DNA of 64,000 nt from the NCBI RefSeq assembly GCF_049803795.1, contig NZ_JBNAGJ010000003.1, positions 1 to 64,000 on the forward strand. The letters are read 5' to 3'. Numbering within the stretch: the stretch's first letter is position 1; each line of letters starts with the position of its first letter. A program made the translations under genes and the position numbers. Source of the stretch: Thalassobius sp002708925. Its GTDB lineage: Bacteria; Pseudomonadota; Alphaproteobacteria; Rhodobacterales; Rhodobacteraceae. Shown here in pieces: positions 32,287-41,338 of this stretch. The notes below the pieces were generated by a model, which saw only the letters and a program-made list of their open reading frames with translations, searched no databases and was not told where the DNA came from.

Positions 32287-32913
32287 TCAGACGATGGTTG
32301 CCTCGGTTGCGGCGCGCAGTTCTTCCTCGGTCACGCCCTCGGCGCATTCGACGATTTTCAGGCCGCCCTCGACCACGTCCAGAACGCCCAGGTTGGTGAT
32401 GATGCGATCGACCACCGATTTGCCGGTCAACGGCAGGGTGCATTCCTTCAGCACCTTGGAATCGCCATGCTTGTTGGTGTGATCCATCACGACGACCACG
32501 CGGCCAACGCCGGCCACCAGATCCATCGCGCCGCCCATGCCCTTGACCAGTTTGCCGGGGATCATCCAGTTGGCCAGATCGCCGTTTTCGGCCACTTCCA
32601 TCGCGCCCAGAATCGCCATGGCGATCTTGCCGCCGCGGATCATCGCGAAGGACTGCGCGCTGTCGAAATACGCGGTCTGAGGCAGCTCGGTGATGGTCTG
32701 CTTGCCGGCGTTGATCAGGTCGGGGTCTTCTTCGCCTTCATAGGGGAAAGGGCCCATGCCCAGCATCCCGTTTTCCGATTGCAGCGTGACCTCAACGCCT
32801 TCGGGGATGTAGTTCGACACCAAGGTCGGGATGCCGATCCCGAGGTTCACATACCAGCCGTCTTGCAGTTCTTGTGCGGCGCGGGCCGCCATTTGGTTAC
32901 GATCCCAGGGCAT
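32287..32913 (-). CDS. scoB: Succinyl-CoA:3-ketoacid CoA-transferase subunit B
   Basis: The 208-residue beta subunit of a family I CoA-transferase that moves CoA from succinyl-CoA to acetoacetate or a related 3-oxo acid. The catalytic glutamate is in SENGMLGMGPFP (about residue 50). GIGIPTLVSNYIP near residue 24 and GAMDLVAGVGRVVVVMDHTNKHG near 130 are typical. The start overlaps the subunit A stop as TAATG, so subunits are made in equal amounts. Together the pair would let the cell use or make acetoacetate and other ketone-body-type acids. Confidence 0.95.
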   Translation of the reverse strand: MPWDRNQMAARAAQELQDGWYVNLGIGIPTLVSNYIPEGVEVTLQSENGMLGMGPFPYEGEEDPDLINAGKQTITELPQTAYFDSAQSFAMIRGGKIAMAILGAMEVAENGDLANWMIPGKLVKGMGGAMDLVAGVGRVVVVMDHTNKHGDSKVLKECTLPLTGKSVVDRIITNLGVLDVVEGGLKIVECAEGVTEEELRAATEATIV

Positions 32914-33617
32914 TATGCTTCCTCCCGCTTGCGCACGGTGCGCTGTTCGATACGTTTTTCGTGGTCGCCCTGAATGATGCGGTGCACGTAGATGCCCGGC
33001 AGGTGGATCGCGTCGGGATCCAAAGAGCCGGTGGGCACGATTTCCTCAACCTCGACCACGCAGACCTTGCCGCAGGTGGCGGCGGGCAGGTTGAAGTTGC
33101 GCGCGGTCTTGCGGAAGATCAGGTTGCCGGTTTCATCCGCTTTCCAGGCCTTGACGATGGCCAGATCGGCGAAAATGCCCTCTTCCAGAATGTAATCCTG
33201 ACCGTTCCAGGTTTTCACGTCCTTGCCCTCGGCAATCACGGTGCCCACGCCGGTTTTGGTATAGAAACCGGGGATGCCAGCGCCGCCGGCGCGCATCCGT
33301 TCGGCCAGAGTGCCTTGGGGGTTGAATTCCAGCTCCAGTTCGCCCGACAGGTACTGACGCATGAATTCTGCGTTTTCGCCCACATAGGACGAGATCATCT
33401 TCTTGACCTGCTTGGTTTGCAGCAGGATGCCGATGCCGAAATCGTCCACGCCCGCATTATTCGAGGCAAAGGTCAGATTCTTCACGCCCGATTGCTTGAT
33501 GGCCTCAAGCAGCAGTTCCGGAATGCCGCACAGGCCAAAGCCCCCTGCGGCGATCAACATGCCGTCCTCCAGCAGCCCGTCCAGGGCCTCGGCGGCGTTT
33601 GCGTAGACTTTCTTCAT
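32913..33617 (-). CDS. scoA: Succinyl-CoA:3-ketoacid CoA-transferase subunit A
   Basis: The 234-residue alpha subunit with the CoA-binding glycine-rich motif GGFGLCGIPELL (about residues 22-33) and the FASNNAGVDDFGIG segment near 48. I start at 33617 (MKKVYANAAEAL), after a GGGAGAC ribosome site, the usual N-terminus. It is the first gene of a two-gene operon. A 20-bp palindrome about 90 bp upstream (33706-33725) is a candidate operator. Confidence 0.95.
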   Translation of the reverse strand: MKKVYANAAEALDGLLEDGMLIAAGGFGLCGIPELLLEAIKQSGVKNLTFASNNAGVDDFGIGILLQTKQVKKMISSYVGENAEFMRQYLSGELELEFNPQGTLAERMRAGGAGIPGFYTKTGVGTVIAEGKDVKTWNGQDYILEEGIFADLAIVKAWKADETGNLIFRKTARNFNLPAATCGKVCVVEVEEIVPTGSLDPDAIHLPGIYVHRIIQGDHEKRIEQRTVRKREEA

Positions 33618-33649
33618 GGATGTCTCCCTCAAACCCAAAATGACGGCGC

Positions 33650-33667
33650 GCTGGGGATTTCCCCAGC
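33650..33667. terminator. Hairpin between topA and scoA
   Basis: GCTGGGGA/TCCCCAGC with loop TT sits inside a longer GC-rich imperfect fold (33645-33677). It lies 73-100 bp after the topA stop and just upstream of scoA. It is more likely the topA terminator or a leader hairpin than a regulator site. Only a weak U-run (CATTTTGGG) follows. Confidence 0.45.
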
Positions 33668-33705
33668 GTCGCGCGCCGGTCTGAGGGCGGTTCTACGCCC
33701 CCCGA

Positions 33706-33725
33706 CTACGTATTCCAATACGTAG
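33706..33725. promoter_or_regulatory. 20-bp palindrome, candidate operator of scoAB
   Basis: CTACGTATT-CC-AATACGTAG is an inverted repeat with perfect 9-bp arms, 89-108 bp upstream of scoA and 25 bp after the topA stop. The symmetry fits a dimeric TetR- or GntR-type repressor. No U-run follows, so a terminator is unlikely. Confidence 0.5.
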
Positions 33726-33749
33726 AAATACGAGAAGCCTCAGAATCGC

Positions 33750-36347
33750 CTATTCCTTGGGCTTGGCGGCTTTGGCTTTGGTCGTTTTTGCCTTGGCCGT
33801 TTTTGCCTTGGTTGTCTTGGCGGGGGCCTTCTTTTTCGCGGCGGTTTTGCGTGCGGGTTTCTTCTTGGCCGTTTTCTCTGCGATCAGGGCGACGGCCATT
33901 TCCATGGTGACGTCTTTGGGATCAGTGTCCTTGGGCAGGGTGGCGTTCACCTTTTCCCATTTCACGTAAGGGCCATAGCGCCCTTCCATGATGTTGACCG
34001 GCCCGCCCGATTCGGGGTGCTCACCCAGTTCTTTCAGTGCCTTGGCCGCAGCCCCGCGCCCGCGTCCGGGATTCGCGCGTTTTTCCGCCAGCAGTTCCAC
34101 GGCGCGGTTCATGCCAAGCTCGAACACATCGTTCGGATCCTTGAGGTTCACATAGACGGGTTTCGCATCCTCGGGGCCCTTGTGCATCACGTAAGGCCCG
34201 AAGCGGCCGAAATTGGTGCTGATCATGCCGCCATCGGGGTGATCGCCAATTTCACGCGGCAAGGACAGCAGCGTCAGGGCCTTATCCAGGTCCATATCGT
34301 CCTTGTTCCAGCCGCGCGGCAGCGAGGCGCGCGGGGGTTTTTTATTCTCAGGCGTGGGTTCGCCGCGCTGCACGTAGGGGCCGAAACGGCCGGCTTTCAG
34401 CCAGATTTCATCGCCCGCATCCTCGCCCAGCAGACGTTCGTCGCCATCCGCGCCTTCGCCCGCGATGGGGCGCGTATAGGTGCATTCAGGATAGTTGCCG
34501 CAGCCCACAAACCCGCCCGTGCGCGAGGTTTTCAGGTGCAATTGCCCGGTGCCGCATTTGGGGCAGATGCGCGGATCGCTGCCATCCTCGCGCGGGGGGT
34601 ACAGTTGCGGAGCCAGCGCCTCGTCCAGAATATCCAGCACCTCGGCGATACGCAGATCGCTGGTTTCGGCGATTGCGGCGGAAAAATCGCGCCAGAATCG
34701 GCCCAGCACTTCTTTGTAGTCGCGATCACCGGCAGAGACGTCATCCAGCTGCTCTTCCAGATTCGCGGTGAATTCATAGCCGACGTACTGACGGAAGAAA
34801 TTCAGCAGGAAAATCGTAACGATTCGGCCCTTATCCTCGGGGAAGAGGCGATTCTTGTCCTTGCGGACATATTCGCGGTCCTGGATCGTGGTGATCACGC
34901 TGGCGTAGGTTGAGGGGCGGCCGATGCCGAGCTCTTCCATCTTCTTGACCAGAGTGGCCTCGGTATAGCGGGGCGGAGGCTGGGTGAAGTGCTGCTCGGG
35001 GCTGATTTTGCGTTTGTCGGCGGGCTCGCCCTGGGCCAGCTGCGGCAGGCGCTTGTCGTCATCGTCCACGGCGGCGTCATCACGCCCCTCTTCGTAGACG
35101 CGCATAAAGCCGTCAAACAGCATCACCTGTCCGGTGGCGCGCAGGCCGACCTGGCCGTCGCTGCTGCCGATATCGACGGTGGTGCGCTCCATCCGGGCGG
35201 CCTCCATCTGGCAGGCCAGGGTCCGTTTCCAGATCAGATCATACAGCTTTTTCTGATCGGCATCGGCCACTTTCAGCCCGTCCACGTCGCGCGTCATATC
35301 CGTGGGGCGGATACATTCGTGCGCTTCCTGGGCGTTTTTGGCCTTGTTTTTATAGATCCGCGGGCTGGAGGGCACATATTCCGCGCCATAGCGATCGGCG
35401 ATGGCATCGCGCGCGGCGCTGACGGCCTCGGGGGCCATGTCGATCCCGTCGGTCCGCATATAGGTAATATAACCAGCCTCATAGAGCCGCTGAGCCGCGC
35501 TCATGCACTGGCGGGCGCCCATGCCGAATTTGCGGCTGGCCTCTTGTTGCAGGGTCGAGGTCATGAAAGGCGCGGCGGGGTTGCGGCTGGCGGGTTTGGC
35601 TTCGACCGACTGGATCGTCAGATCGCGGCTGTTGATCGCCTGCACGGCCAGTTCGGCCTGGGTTTCGTTTTCAATGCTGTATTTATCCAGCTTGTCGCCG
35701 GCCAGAACGGTCAGCCGGGCCTCGTATTCCTGACCACGAGGCGAGGCCAAAAGCGCCTTGACCGACCAGTATTCACGCGGGTTGAAGGCCTCGATCTCCA
35801 TCTCGCGTTCGACGATCAGGCGCAGACAGACCGATTGCACCCGGCCCGCGCTGCGCGCGCCGGGCAGTTTGCGCCACAACACGGGGCTGAGATTGAACCC
35901 CACCAGATAGTCCAGCGCGCGGCGGGCCAGATAGGCATCCACCAGCGGCTGGTCAATTTCGCGTGGGTTCTGCATGGCCTCGGTCACGGCGGATTTGGTG
36001 ATCGCGTTGAACACCACGCGGCTGACCGGCGTGTCCTTTTTGATGGCGCGGCGCTTGCGCAGGGTCTCTTCCAGGTGCCAGCTGATCGCCTCGCCTTCGC
36101 GGTCGGGGTCAGTCGCCAGGATCAGCGCGTTATCCTGTTTCAGCGCGTCGGCGATGGCTTTGACATGTTTGCGGCTGTCGGTGCCGACCTCCCAGGTCAT
36201 GTCGAAATCATGGTCCGTATCGACCGAGCCGTTCTTGGCGGGCAGGTCGCGGACGTGCCCGTAGGATGCAAGAACGGTGTAGTCGGACCCCAGGTATTTG
36301 TTAATGGTTTTGGCCTTGGCAGGGGATTCGACAACGACAACGGGCAT
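33750..36347 (-). CDS. topA: DNA topoisomerase I
   Basis: Relaxes negative supercoils by single-strand passage. The 865-residue protein begins with the Toprim domain (VVVESPAKAKTINKYLG; DPDREGEAISWHL near residue 120). The active tyrosine is in GYITYMRTDG (about residue 298). A zinc finger CPKCGTG...CGNYPEC lies near residue 590, followed by zinc-finger-like repeats (RFGPYV... three times). The tail is rich in lysine and alanine. It belongs beside dprA, as in many alphaproteobacteria, but is separated from it by 117 bp and a hairpin. Confidence 0.98.
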   Translation of the reverse strand: MPVVVVESPAKAKTINKYLGSDYTVLASYGHVRDLPAKNGSVDTDHDFDMTWEVGTDSRKHVKAIADALKQDNALILATDPDREGEAISWHLEETLRKRRAIKKDTPVSRVVFNAITKSAVTEAMQNPREIDQPLVDAYLARRALDYLVGFNLSPVLWRKLPGARSAGRVQSVCLRLIVEREMEIEAFNPREYWSVKALLASPRGQEYEARLTVLAGDKLDKYSIENETQAELAVQAINSRDLTIQSVEAKPASRNPAAPFMTSTLQQEASRKFGMGARQCMSAAQRLYEAGYITYMRTDGIDMAPEAVSAARDAIADRYGAEYVPSSPRIYKNKAKNAQEAHECIRPTDMTRDVDGLKVADADQKKLYDLIWKRTLACQMEAARMERTTVDIGSSDGQVGLRATGQVMLFDGFMRVYEEGRDDAAVDDDDKRLPQLAQGEPADKRKISPEQHFTQPPPRYTEATLVKKMEELGIGRPSTYASVITTIQDREYVRKDKNRLFPEDKGRIVTIFLLNFFRQYVGYEFTANLEEQLDDVSAGDRDYKEVLGRFWRDFSAAIAETSDLRIAEVLDILDEALAPQLYPPREDGSDPRICPKCGTGQLHLKTSRTGGFVGCGNYPECTYTRPIAGEGADGDERLLGEDAGDEIWLKAGRFGPYVQRGEPTPENKKPPRASLPRGWNKDDMDLDKALTLLSLPREIGDHPDGGMISTNFGRFGPYVMHKGPEDAKPVYVNLKDPNDVFELGMNRAVELLAEKRANPGRGRGAAAKALKELGEHPESGGPVNIMEGRYGPYVKWEKVNATLPKDTDPKDVTMEMAVALIAEKTAKKKPARKTAAKKKAPAKTTKAKTAKAKTTKAKAAKPKE

Positions 36348-36441
36348 GAAAAATTCCTTTCGACTCGCATCTCAGCGTATGGCGGCGGAAAATGTGGGTC
36401 GTAAAGGGGGTTTGTCAATGCGGTGTTGTGGTTTGTGTCGA

Positions 36442-36460
36442 ACGCGCCCTTTGGGCGCGT
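36442..36460. terminator. Hairpin between dprA and topA
   Basis: ACGCGCCC-TTT-GGGCGCGT is a perfect 8-bp stem four bases after the dprA stop (36465). There is no U-run. Position suggests it ends or attenuates the dprA transcript. Confidence 0.5.
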
Positions 36461-36464
36461 ATTC

Positions 36465-37613
36465 TTAAGGCACCAGTGACAAAAGCCCGCCGGGCTGGCG
36501 CTTGATCTTGCCGTCCAGTTCCAGATCGGTCAAGGCAGGCGTGACCGAGCCCGCCCCCCGGCCCAGATCGCGGATCAGCTGGTCCTCGGCCATGGGAGAG
36601 GGGCCAAGGCGACCCAGAATCAAGCTGTGAAGGTCGGCCGTTTCGCGCAAACTGCGCCGTTCGGGGGGATTGGGCAGATCGGCCAGTTGCAGTTCTTGCT
36701 GAACGGGCTGCGCAGATTCGAGGGGGGGCAGCGCTTCGAGGATGTCTTCGGCGTTGCGGACCAGGCGGGCACCGTCGCGGATCAGCATGTTGCAGCCAGC
36801 GGCGCGCGCGTCCAGGGGGTGGCCGGGCACTGCCAGCACCTCGCGGCCCTGATCCAGCGCGTTCTTGGCGGTAATCAGACTGCCCGATTTGGCGGCGGCC
36901 TCGACCACCACCAGGGCCTGGGCCAGCCCCGAGATGATCCGATTCCGGCGCGGGAAATGGCGCGCCTGCGGCGGCATCCCAAAGGGCTGTTCAGACAGGC
37001 GCAGGCCGGTTTTGGCGATATCTTCGCCCAGGCGGGTATTCTCGGCCGGGTAAATCACATCGGCCCCACCCGCCATCACGGCCACGGTGCCGCTTTCCAG
37101 CGTGGCCAGATGGGCTGCGGTGTCGATCCCGCGGGCCAGCCCCGAAACGGTGACATAGCCCCGGCGGGCCAGATCCTTGGCCAGGGATTTGGACATGCGC
37201 GTCCCCAAAGACGAGGCATTGCGCGCCCCGGCCATCGCGATCATCGGGCGGTTCAGGACATCCAGGTTCCCGATGGCCCACAGAACGGGCGGTGCATCTG
37301 AAATCTCGGACAGCGCCCGAGGATAATCGGCGGCCCCCTGGCACAGCATCCGGGCCCCGCAGGCACGGGCAGCTTTCAGTTCGGCGATGGCGACGCCTTC
37401 GGGGCAGGGGGTGTATTCGGTCACACCAGCGGCGCGGGCGACCTCGGGCAGAGCCTCAAGCGCGGCGGCGGCCGTGCCGTGCTCTTCCAGCAGCCGGCGG
37501 AACGTCGCGGGGCCGACCCGTCTGGATCGCAAGAGGCGAAGCCACGAAATCCTCTCATCTTCCGTGGTGGGTGGGAGTGGGGGGTGAGTGGAAGGATGAT
37601 AGTGTTCGGTCAT
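36465..37613 (-). CDS. dprA: DNA processing protein DprA
   Basis: Loads RecA on incoming single-stranded DNA in natural transformation. The 382-residue protein has a SAM-like N-terminal part (ISWLRLLRSRRVGPATF), the Rossmann-like DprA domain with GARNASSLGTRMS (about residue 128) and SGLARGIDTAAH (about 153), GHPLDARAAGCN near 270, and a C-terminal winged helix. I start at 37613 (MTEHYHPSTH), an acceptable N-terminus. It is complete, so the cell may be competent, although no com genes lie here. Confidence 0.95.
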   Translation of the reverse strand: MTEHYHPSTHPPLPPTTEDERISWLRLLRSRRVGPATFRRLLEEHGTAAAALEALPEVARAAGVTEYTPCPEGVAIAELKAARACGARMLCQGAADYPRALSEISDAPPVLWAIGNLDVLNRPMIAMAGARNASSLGTRMSKSLAKDLARRGYVTVSGLARGIDTAAHLATLESGTVAVMAGGADVIYPAENTRLGEDIAKTGLRLSEQPFGMPPQARHFPRRNRIISGLAQALVVVEAAAKSGSLITAKNALDQGREVLAVPGHPLDARAAGCNMLIRDGARLVRNAEDILEALPPLESAQPVQQELQLADLPNPPERRSLRETADLHSLILGRLGPSPMAEDQLIRDLGRGAGSVTPALTDLELDGKIKRQPGGLLSLVP

Positions 37614-37720
37614 CGTAGCCTCGCCGTCTTGCAGAATCAGGTTTAGCGGCAAGGCGGTTAATGACGGGTAAACCAAAACGATAAGTTCAGATTTAATTCA
37701 GAATGACCGTAAAACAGATG

Positions 37721-37744
37721 GCGCGGCACATCGGGGTGCCGCGC
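37721..37744 (-). terminator. Terminator of tldD
   Basis: A perfect 9-bp stem GCGCGGCAC/GTGCCGCGC with loop ATCGGG starts 24 bp after the tldD stop (37768, leftward) and is followed on the minus strand by CATCTGTTTTACG. Confidence 0.7.
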
Positions 37745-37767
37745 ATGATTTCAAAGGGGCAGGGGCC

Positions 37768-39189
37768 TTAGGCCGCCGCGCCGCCCACTGTCAGCCCGCC
37801 GATCATCACGGTCGGCTGACCCACGCCCACCGGCACCCATTGGCCGGCTTTACCGCAATTGCCCAGGCCCGGATCCAGCGCCATATCGTTGCCCAGAGCG
37901 CGAATCTGTTTCAACGCGGTGGCGCCGTCGCCGATCAGCGTGGCTCCTTTGACGGGCGCGCCGATCTGGCCGTTTTTCACGCGGTATGCCTCGGTGCAGG
38001 AAAAGACGAATTTGCCGTTGGTGACATCCACCTGCCCGCCGCCGAATCCAACAGCGTAAATCCCGTCCTTCAGATCGGCCACGATGTCGGCGGGGTGCGC
38101 GTCGCCGCCCATCATATAGGTGTTGGTCATGCGTGGCATCGGCGTATGGGCAAAGGATTCGCGCCGCCCGTTGCCCGTAGGGCTGACCCCCATCAGCCGG
38201 GCGTTCTGCCGGTCCTGCATAAAGCCCACCAGAATGCCGTCCTCGATCAGGGTGTTCTTGCCCGAGGGCGTGCCCTCATCGTCAAAGGAAAGAGAGCCGC
38301 GCCGGTTCGGGATCGTGCCATCGTCCAGCACGGTGACGCCCCTGGCGGCCACCTGCTGCCCCATCATCCCTGCGAAAATGCTAGAGCCCTTGCGATTCGC
38401 GTCGCCTTCCAGCCCGTGGCCGACGGCCTCGTGCAGCAGGATGCCGGGCCAGCCGGGGCCCAGAACCACGTCCATGACGCCGGCCGGGGCGGGTTCGGCC
38501 TCTAGGTTGACCAGAGCGATTCGCAGCGCTTCGCGGGTTTTGGCCTGCCAGTCGGCCGGATCCAGCAGCCCGGTCAGGCTGACACGCCCGCCGCCCCCCG
38601 CCGTGCCGGTTTCACGCCGCCCGTCCTGTTCCACGATCACCGACACATTGACCCGCGTCATCGGGCGCACATCGCGCAGGCGGGTGCCCTCGGGGCGCAG
38701 GATTTCCACCTCTTGCAGCGCGGCCGAGATACTGGCCGTCACCTGCACCACCCGTTTGTCCAGCCCGCGCGCATAGGCATCCATCTGGCGCAGCGTGTCC
38801 AGCTTGGCGGGGAAATCGACGCCGCTGATCGGATCCGAATCCGTATAAAGCCGCGTATTCGTGGCCCGAGGCGCCACGGCCAGCGTGCCGCCGCCCTCGC
38901 CCACGGCCAGACGCGCGGTGGCCACGGCGCGGCGCAGCGCAGATTCGGAAATTTCGGTGGAATGGGCATATCCGGCCACTTCGCCTTTGACCGAACGTAA
39001 GCCAAACCCTTCGGAGGCATCATAGCTGGCGGTCTTGATCCGGCCATCGTCAAACACCAGCGCCTCAGAGCGGCGGCGCTCCAGGAACAGCTCTCCGTCT
39101 TCGGCGCCCTGGGTGGCTTGGGTCAGCAAATCAAGGGCTTTGCCGGGGTCCAGAGACTGCTCGAAGGGGCGAAAAGGCGTATCGCTCAT
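37768..39189 (-). CDS. tldD: Metalloprotease TldD
   Basis: A zinc protease subunit that works with TldE/PmbA in peptide maturation and degradation. The 473-residue protein has the metal motif HEAVGHGLEGD (about residue 258), the catalytic HExxxH element. The conserved GSCGKAGQWVP-like tail reads LGNCGKAGQWVPVGVGQP near the end. I start at 39189 (MSDTPFRPF). TldE is not encoded nearby. An FNR-type palindrome lies 34 bp upstream of its start, so it may be oxygen-regulated together with the divergent cytochrome oxidase genes. Confidence 0.95.
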   Translation of the reverse strand: MSDTPFRPFEQSLDPGKALDLLTQATQGAEDGELFLERRRSEALVFDDGRIKTASYDASEGFGLRSVKGEVAGYAHSTEISESALRRAVATARLAVGEGGGTLAVAPRATNTRLYTDSDPISGVDFPAKLDTLRQMDAYARGLDKRVVQVTASISAALQEVEILRPEGTRLRDVRPMTRVNVSVIVEQDGRRETGTAGGGGRVSLTGLLDPADWQAKTREALRIALVNLEAEPAPAGVMDVVLGPGWPGILLHEAVGHGLEGDANRKGSSIFAGMMGQQVAARGVTVLDDGTIPNRRGSLSFDDEGTPSGKNTLIEDGILVGFMQDRQNARLMGVSPTGNGRRESFAHTPMPRMTNTYMMGGDAHPADIVADLKDGIYAVGFGGGQVDVTNGKFVFSCTEAYRVKNGQIGAPVKGATLIGDGATALKQIRALGNDMALDPGLGNCGKAGQWVPVGVGQPTVMIGGLTVGGAAA

Positions 39190-39222
39190 ATCTGTTTTTC
39201 CTGTCTTTTCAGCGGCCGGAAT

Positions 39223-39236
39223 TTGATCTAAATCAA
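39223..39236. promoter_or_regulatory. Predicted FNR/FnrL-type binding site
   Basis: TTGATCTAAATCAA is an exact TTGAT-N4-ATCAA FNR consensus between divergent tldD (start 39189) and coxB (start 39396). Being 34 bp from tldD and 160 bp from coxB, it could act on either promoter. Function is inferred from the consensus. Confidence 0.65.
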
Positions 39237-39395
39237 ATAAAGCGTCCGTTTGCCGCAAGTGCCGTTGTTGTTCTGTGGAGGAGAATATGGTTTCTAGCGG
39301 CGACAAAACAACGGGTTTTACCTGTGCCTGGCCTGATGCGATCTGGTTCGGGTATCGAAATGAACAACAAACACCTCAACCGATCAGGGTGACAT

Positions 39396-40304
39396 ATGAA
39401 ACTGAACTCCAGCCTTCTGGCGGCAGCCGCAGCCTTTACCGCAGCCCCGGCCCTTGCGCAGGACGTGGAAACCATTGGCAAACCGCAATCTGGCCTGATG
39501 GGCTTTCAGCCGGCCGTGACCGAGCTGGCGCGTGACCTGCAATCGCTGGACCACCTGCTGCTGTGGATCATCACCATCATCACGCTGTTCGTGGTGGCCC
39601 TGATCGCGATCGTGATCGTGCGCTACAACCGCCGCGCCAACCCGAACCCTTCGACCTTTACCCATAACTCGCCGCTGGAAATCGCCTGGACCATCATCCC
39701 GATCGTGATTCTGGTTTTCATCGGTGCCTTCTCGCTGCCGGTTCTGTTCAAGCAGCAGGAAATCCCCGAGGGTGACATTCACATCAAAGTCACCGGCTAT
39801 CAGTGGTACTGGGGCTACGAATACACCGACCACGATTTCGCGTTTGACCAGTACATGATCGGCCAGCCTGCCACCATGGATGACGAGGACGAGGCCGCTG
39901 GCGCCCAGGCCTATGTGCTGAGCGACGCGATGAAAGCCAAGCTGACCCGCGCCGGCTATAACGAGGATGAATTCCTGCTGGCCACCGACACTCAGGTCGT
40001 GATTCCGGTGAACAAGGTTGTCGTCATGGACGTGACCGGCGCCGATGTGATCCACTCGTGGACCATCCCCGCCTTTGGCGTGAAACAGGATGCCGTGCCC
40101 GGCCGGATCGCCCAGCTGTGGTTCAAAGCCGAGAAAGAGGGCATCTACTTTGGCCAGTGTTCGGAACTGTGCGGCAAGGACCACGCCTATATGCCGATCA
40201 CCGTCAAGGTTGTCTCGCAAGAAGCCTACGAGGCCTGGCTGGACGGCGCGATTGAGGAATACGCCGGCACGCCGCGCACTCTGACCGTGGCCGCGGCCGA
40301 CTAA
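39396..40304 (+). CDS. coxB: Cytochrome c oxidase subunit II (aa3 type)
   Basis: Carries the CuA centre that takes electrons from cytochrome c. The 302-residue protein has a signal sequence (ending ALAQDVE, about residue 22), two membrane helices (about 52-72 and 94-115) and a periplasmic cupredoxin domain. The CuA ligands are visible as HSWTIPAFGVKQD (His) and GQCSELCGKDHAYMPI (two Cys, His, Met, about residues 255-267). Full length for an alphaproteobacterial aa3 oxidase. Subunit I is not in this window. It begins the oxidase assembly cluster. Confidence 0.98.
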   Translation: MKLNSSLLAAAAAFTAAPALAQDVETIGKPQSGLMGFQPAVTELARDLQSLDHLLLWIITIITLFVVALIAIVIVRYNRRANPNPSTFTHNSPLEIAWTIIPIVILVFIGAFSLPVLFKQQEIPEGDIHIKVTGYQWYWGYEYTDHDFAFDQYMIGQPATMDDEDEAAGAQAYVLSDAMKAKLTRAGYNEDEFLLATDTQVVIPVNKVVVMDVTGADVIHSWTIPAFGVKQDAVPGRIAQLWFKAEKEGIYFGQCSELCGKDHAYMPITVKVVSQEAYEAWLDGAIEEYAGTPRTLTVAAAD

Positions 40305-40398
40305 GGACCGGACAGCGCCCCCCTTAGCCATCTTTGGCGGGGCGCGTCCTCTCTTCGACCCACTGACTGGCTGCGTTTGCAGCCGCTGAAGGCAGACC

Positions 40399-41337
40399 AT
40401 GAGCGACGCAAGCATCAATACCGAAACCCAGACAGGCGAGGCCGGCTTCCGCGATTATTTCGCGCTGCTGAAACCGCGCGTGATGTCTTTGGTGGTTTTC
40501 ACCGCGCTGGTGGGCCTGCTGGCCGCGCCCGGCGGCGTGCATCCGTTCATTGCCTTTTGCGCCGTGCTGTTCATCGCGGTGGGCGGCGGTGCCTCGGGCG
40601 CGCTGAACATGTGGTGGGACGCCGATATTGATGCGGTGATGAAACGCACCACCTCGCGGCCTATCCCCTCGGGCAAAGTCACCGGGGACGAGGCGCTGGC
40701 CATCGGCCTGACCCTCTCGGTCTTTTCCTGCATCATGCTGTGGCTGGCCACGAATATCGTGGCAGGCGCGCTACTGGCCTTTACCATCTTCTTCTACGCG
40801 GTTGTCTACACCATGTGGCTGAAGCGCTGGACCCCGCAGAATATCGTGATCGGCGGCGCGGCGGGCGCGTTTCCTCCGATGATCGGCTGGGCGGCCGTGA
40901 CCGGCGGTGTCAGCGTCGAATCGGTGCTGATGTTCATGCTGATCTTCATGTGGACGCCCCCCCATTTCTGGGCGCTGGCGCTGTTCATGAACTCGGATTA
41001 CGAAAAAGCGGGCGTGCCCATGCTGACCGTCACCCACGGCCGCCGCGTGACCCGCAACCATATCCTGATTTACACGATCCTGCTGGCCCCCATTGCGATT
41101 GGCGCGGGCTTTACCTCGATCGGCGGGCCGATCTACCTGACCGTGGCCGTCGTGCTGAACGCGCTGTTCCTGCTGGGCGCGCTGAAAATCTGGCGCCGCA
41201 ACGAAGAGCAGGCCAAGGTGGATAAATACCGGCTTGAGAAGTCCTTCTTTGGACTGTCGCTGATGTATCTGTTCCTGCATTTCGGCGCGATCCTGGCCGA
41301 GGCCGCGCTGAAACCCTATGGCCTGGGAGGCTGGTAA
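40399..41337 (+). CDS. ctaB: Protoheme IX farnesyltransferase (heme O synthase)
   Basis: Adds a farnesyl group to protoheme to make heme O, precursor of heme A in the aa3 oxidase. The 312-residue protein has about nine membrane helices. The polyprenyl-PP binding motif reads MWWDADIDAVMKRT followed by RPIPSG (about residues 70-90), and a second acidic loop is LFMNSDYEKAGVPML (about 195). It lies 94 bp after coxB and one base before the small CoxF-like ORF, so the cluster is one operon. Confidence 0.97.
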   Translation: MSDASINTETQTGEAGFRDYFALLKPRVMSLVVFTALVGLLAAPGGVHPFIAFCAVLFIAVGGGASGALNMWWDADIDAVMKRTTSRPIPSGKVTGDEALAIGLTLSVFSCIMLWLATNIVAGALLAFTIFFYAVVYTMWLKRWTPQNIVIGGAAGAFPPMIGWAAVTGGVSVESVLMFMLIFMWTPPHFWALALFMNSDYEKAGVPMLTVTHGRRVTRNHILIYTILLAPIAIGAGFTSIGGPIYLTVAVVLNALFLLGALKIWRRNEEQAKVDKYRLEKSFFGLSLMYLFLHFGAILAEAALKPYGLGGW

Positions 41338-41338
41338 T

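Noticed and set aside
33757..33900. Lysine/alanine-coding repeat stretch
   Set aside because: It is the low-complexity basic tail of topoisomerase I, which is common in this family, not a mobile or tandem repeat element.
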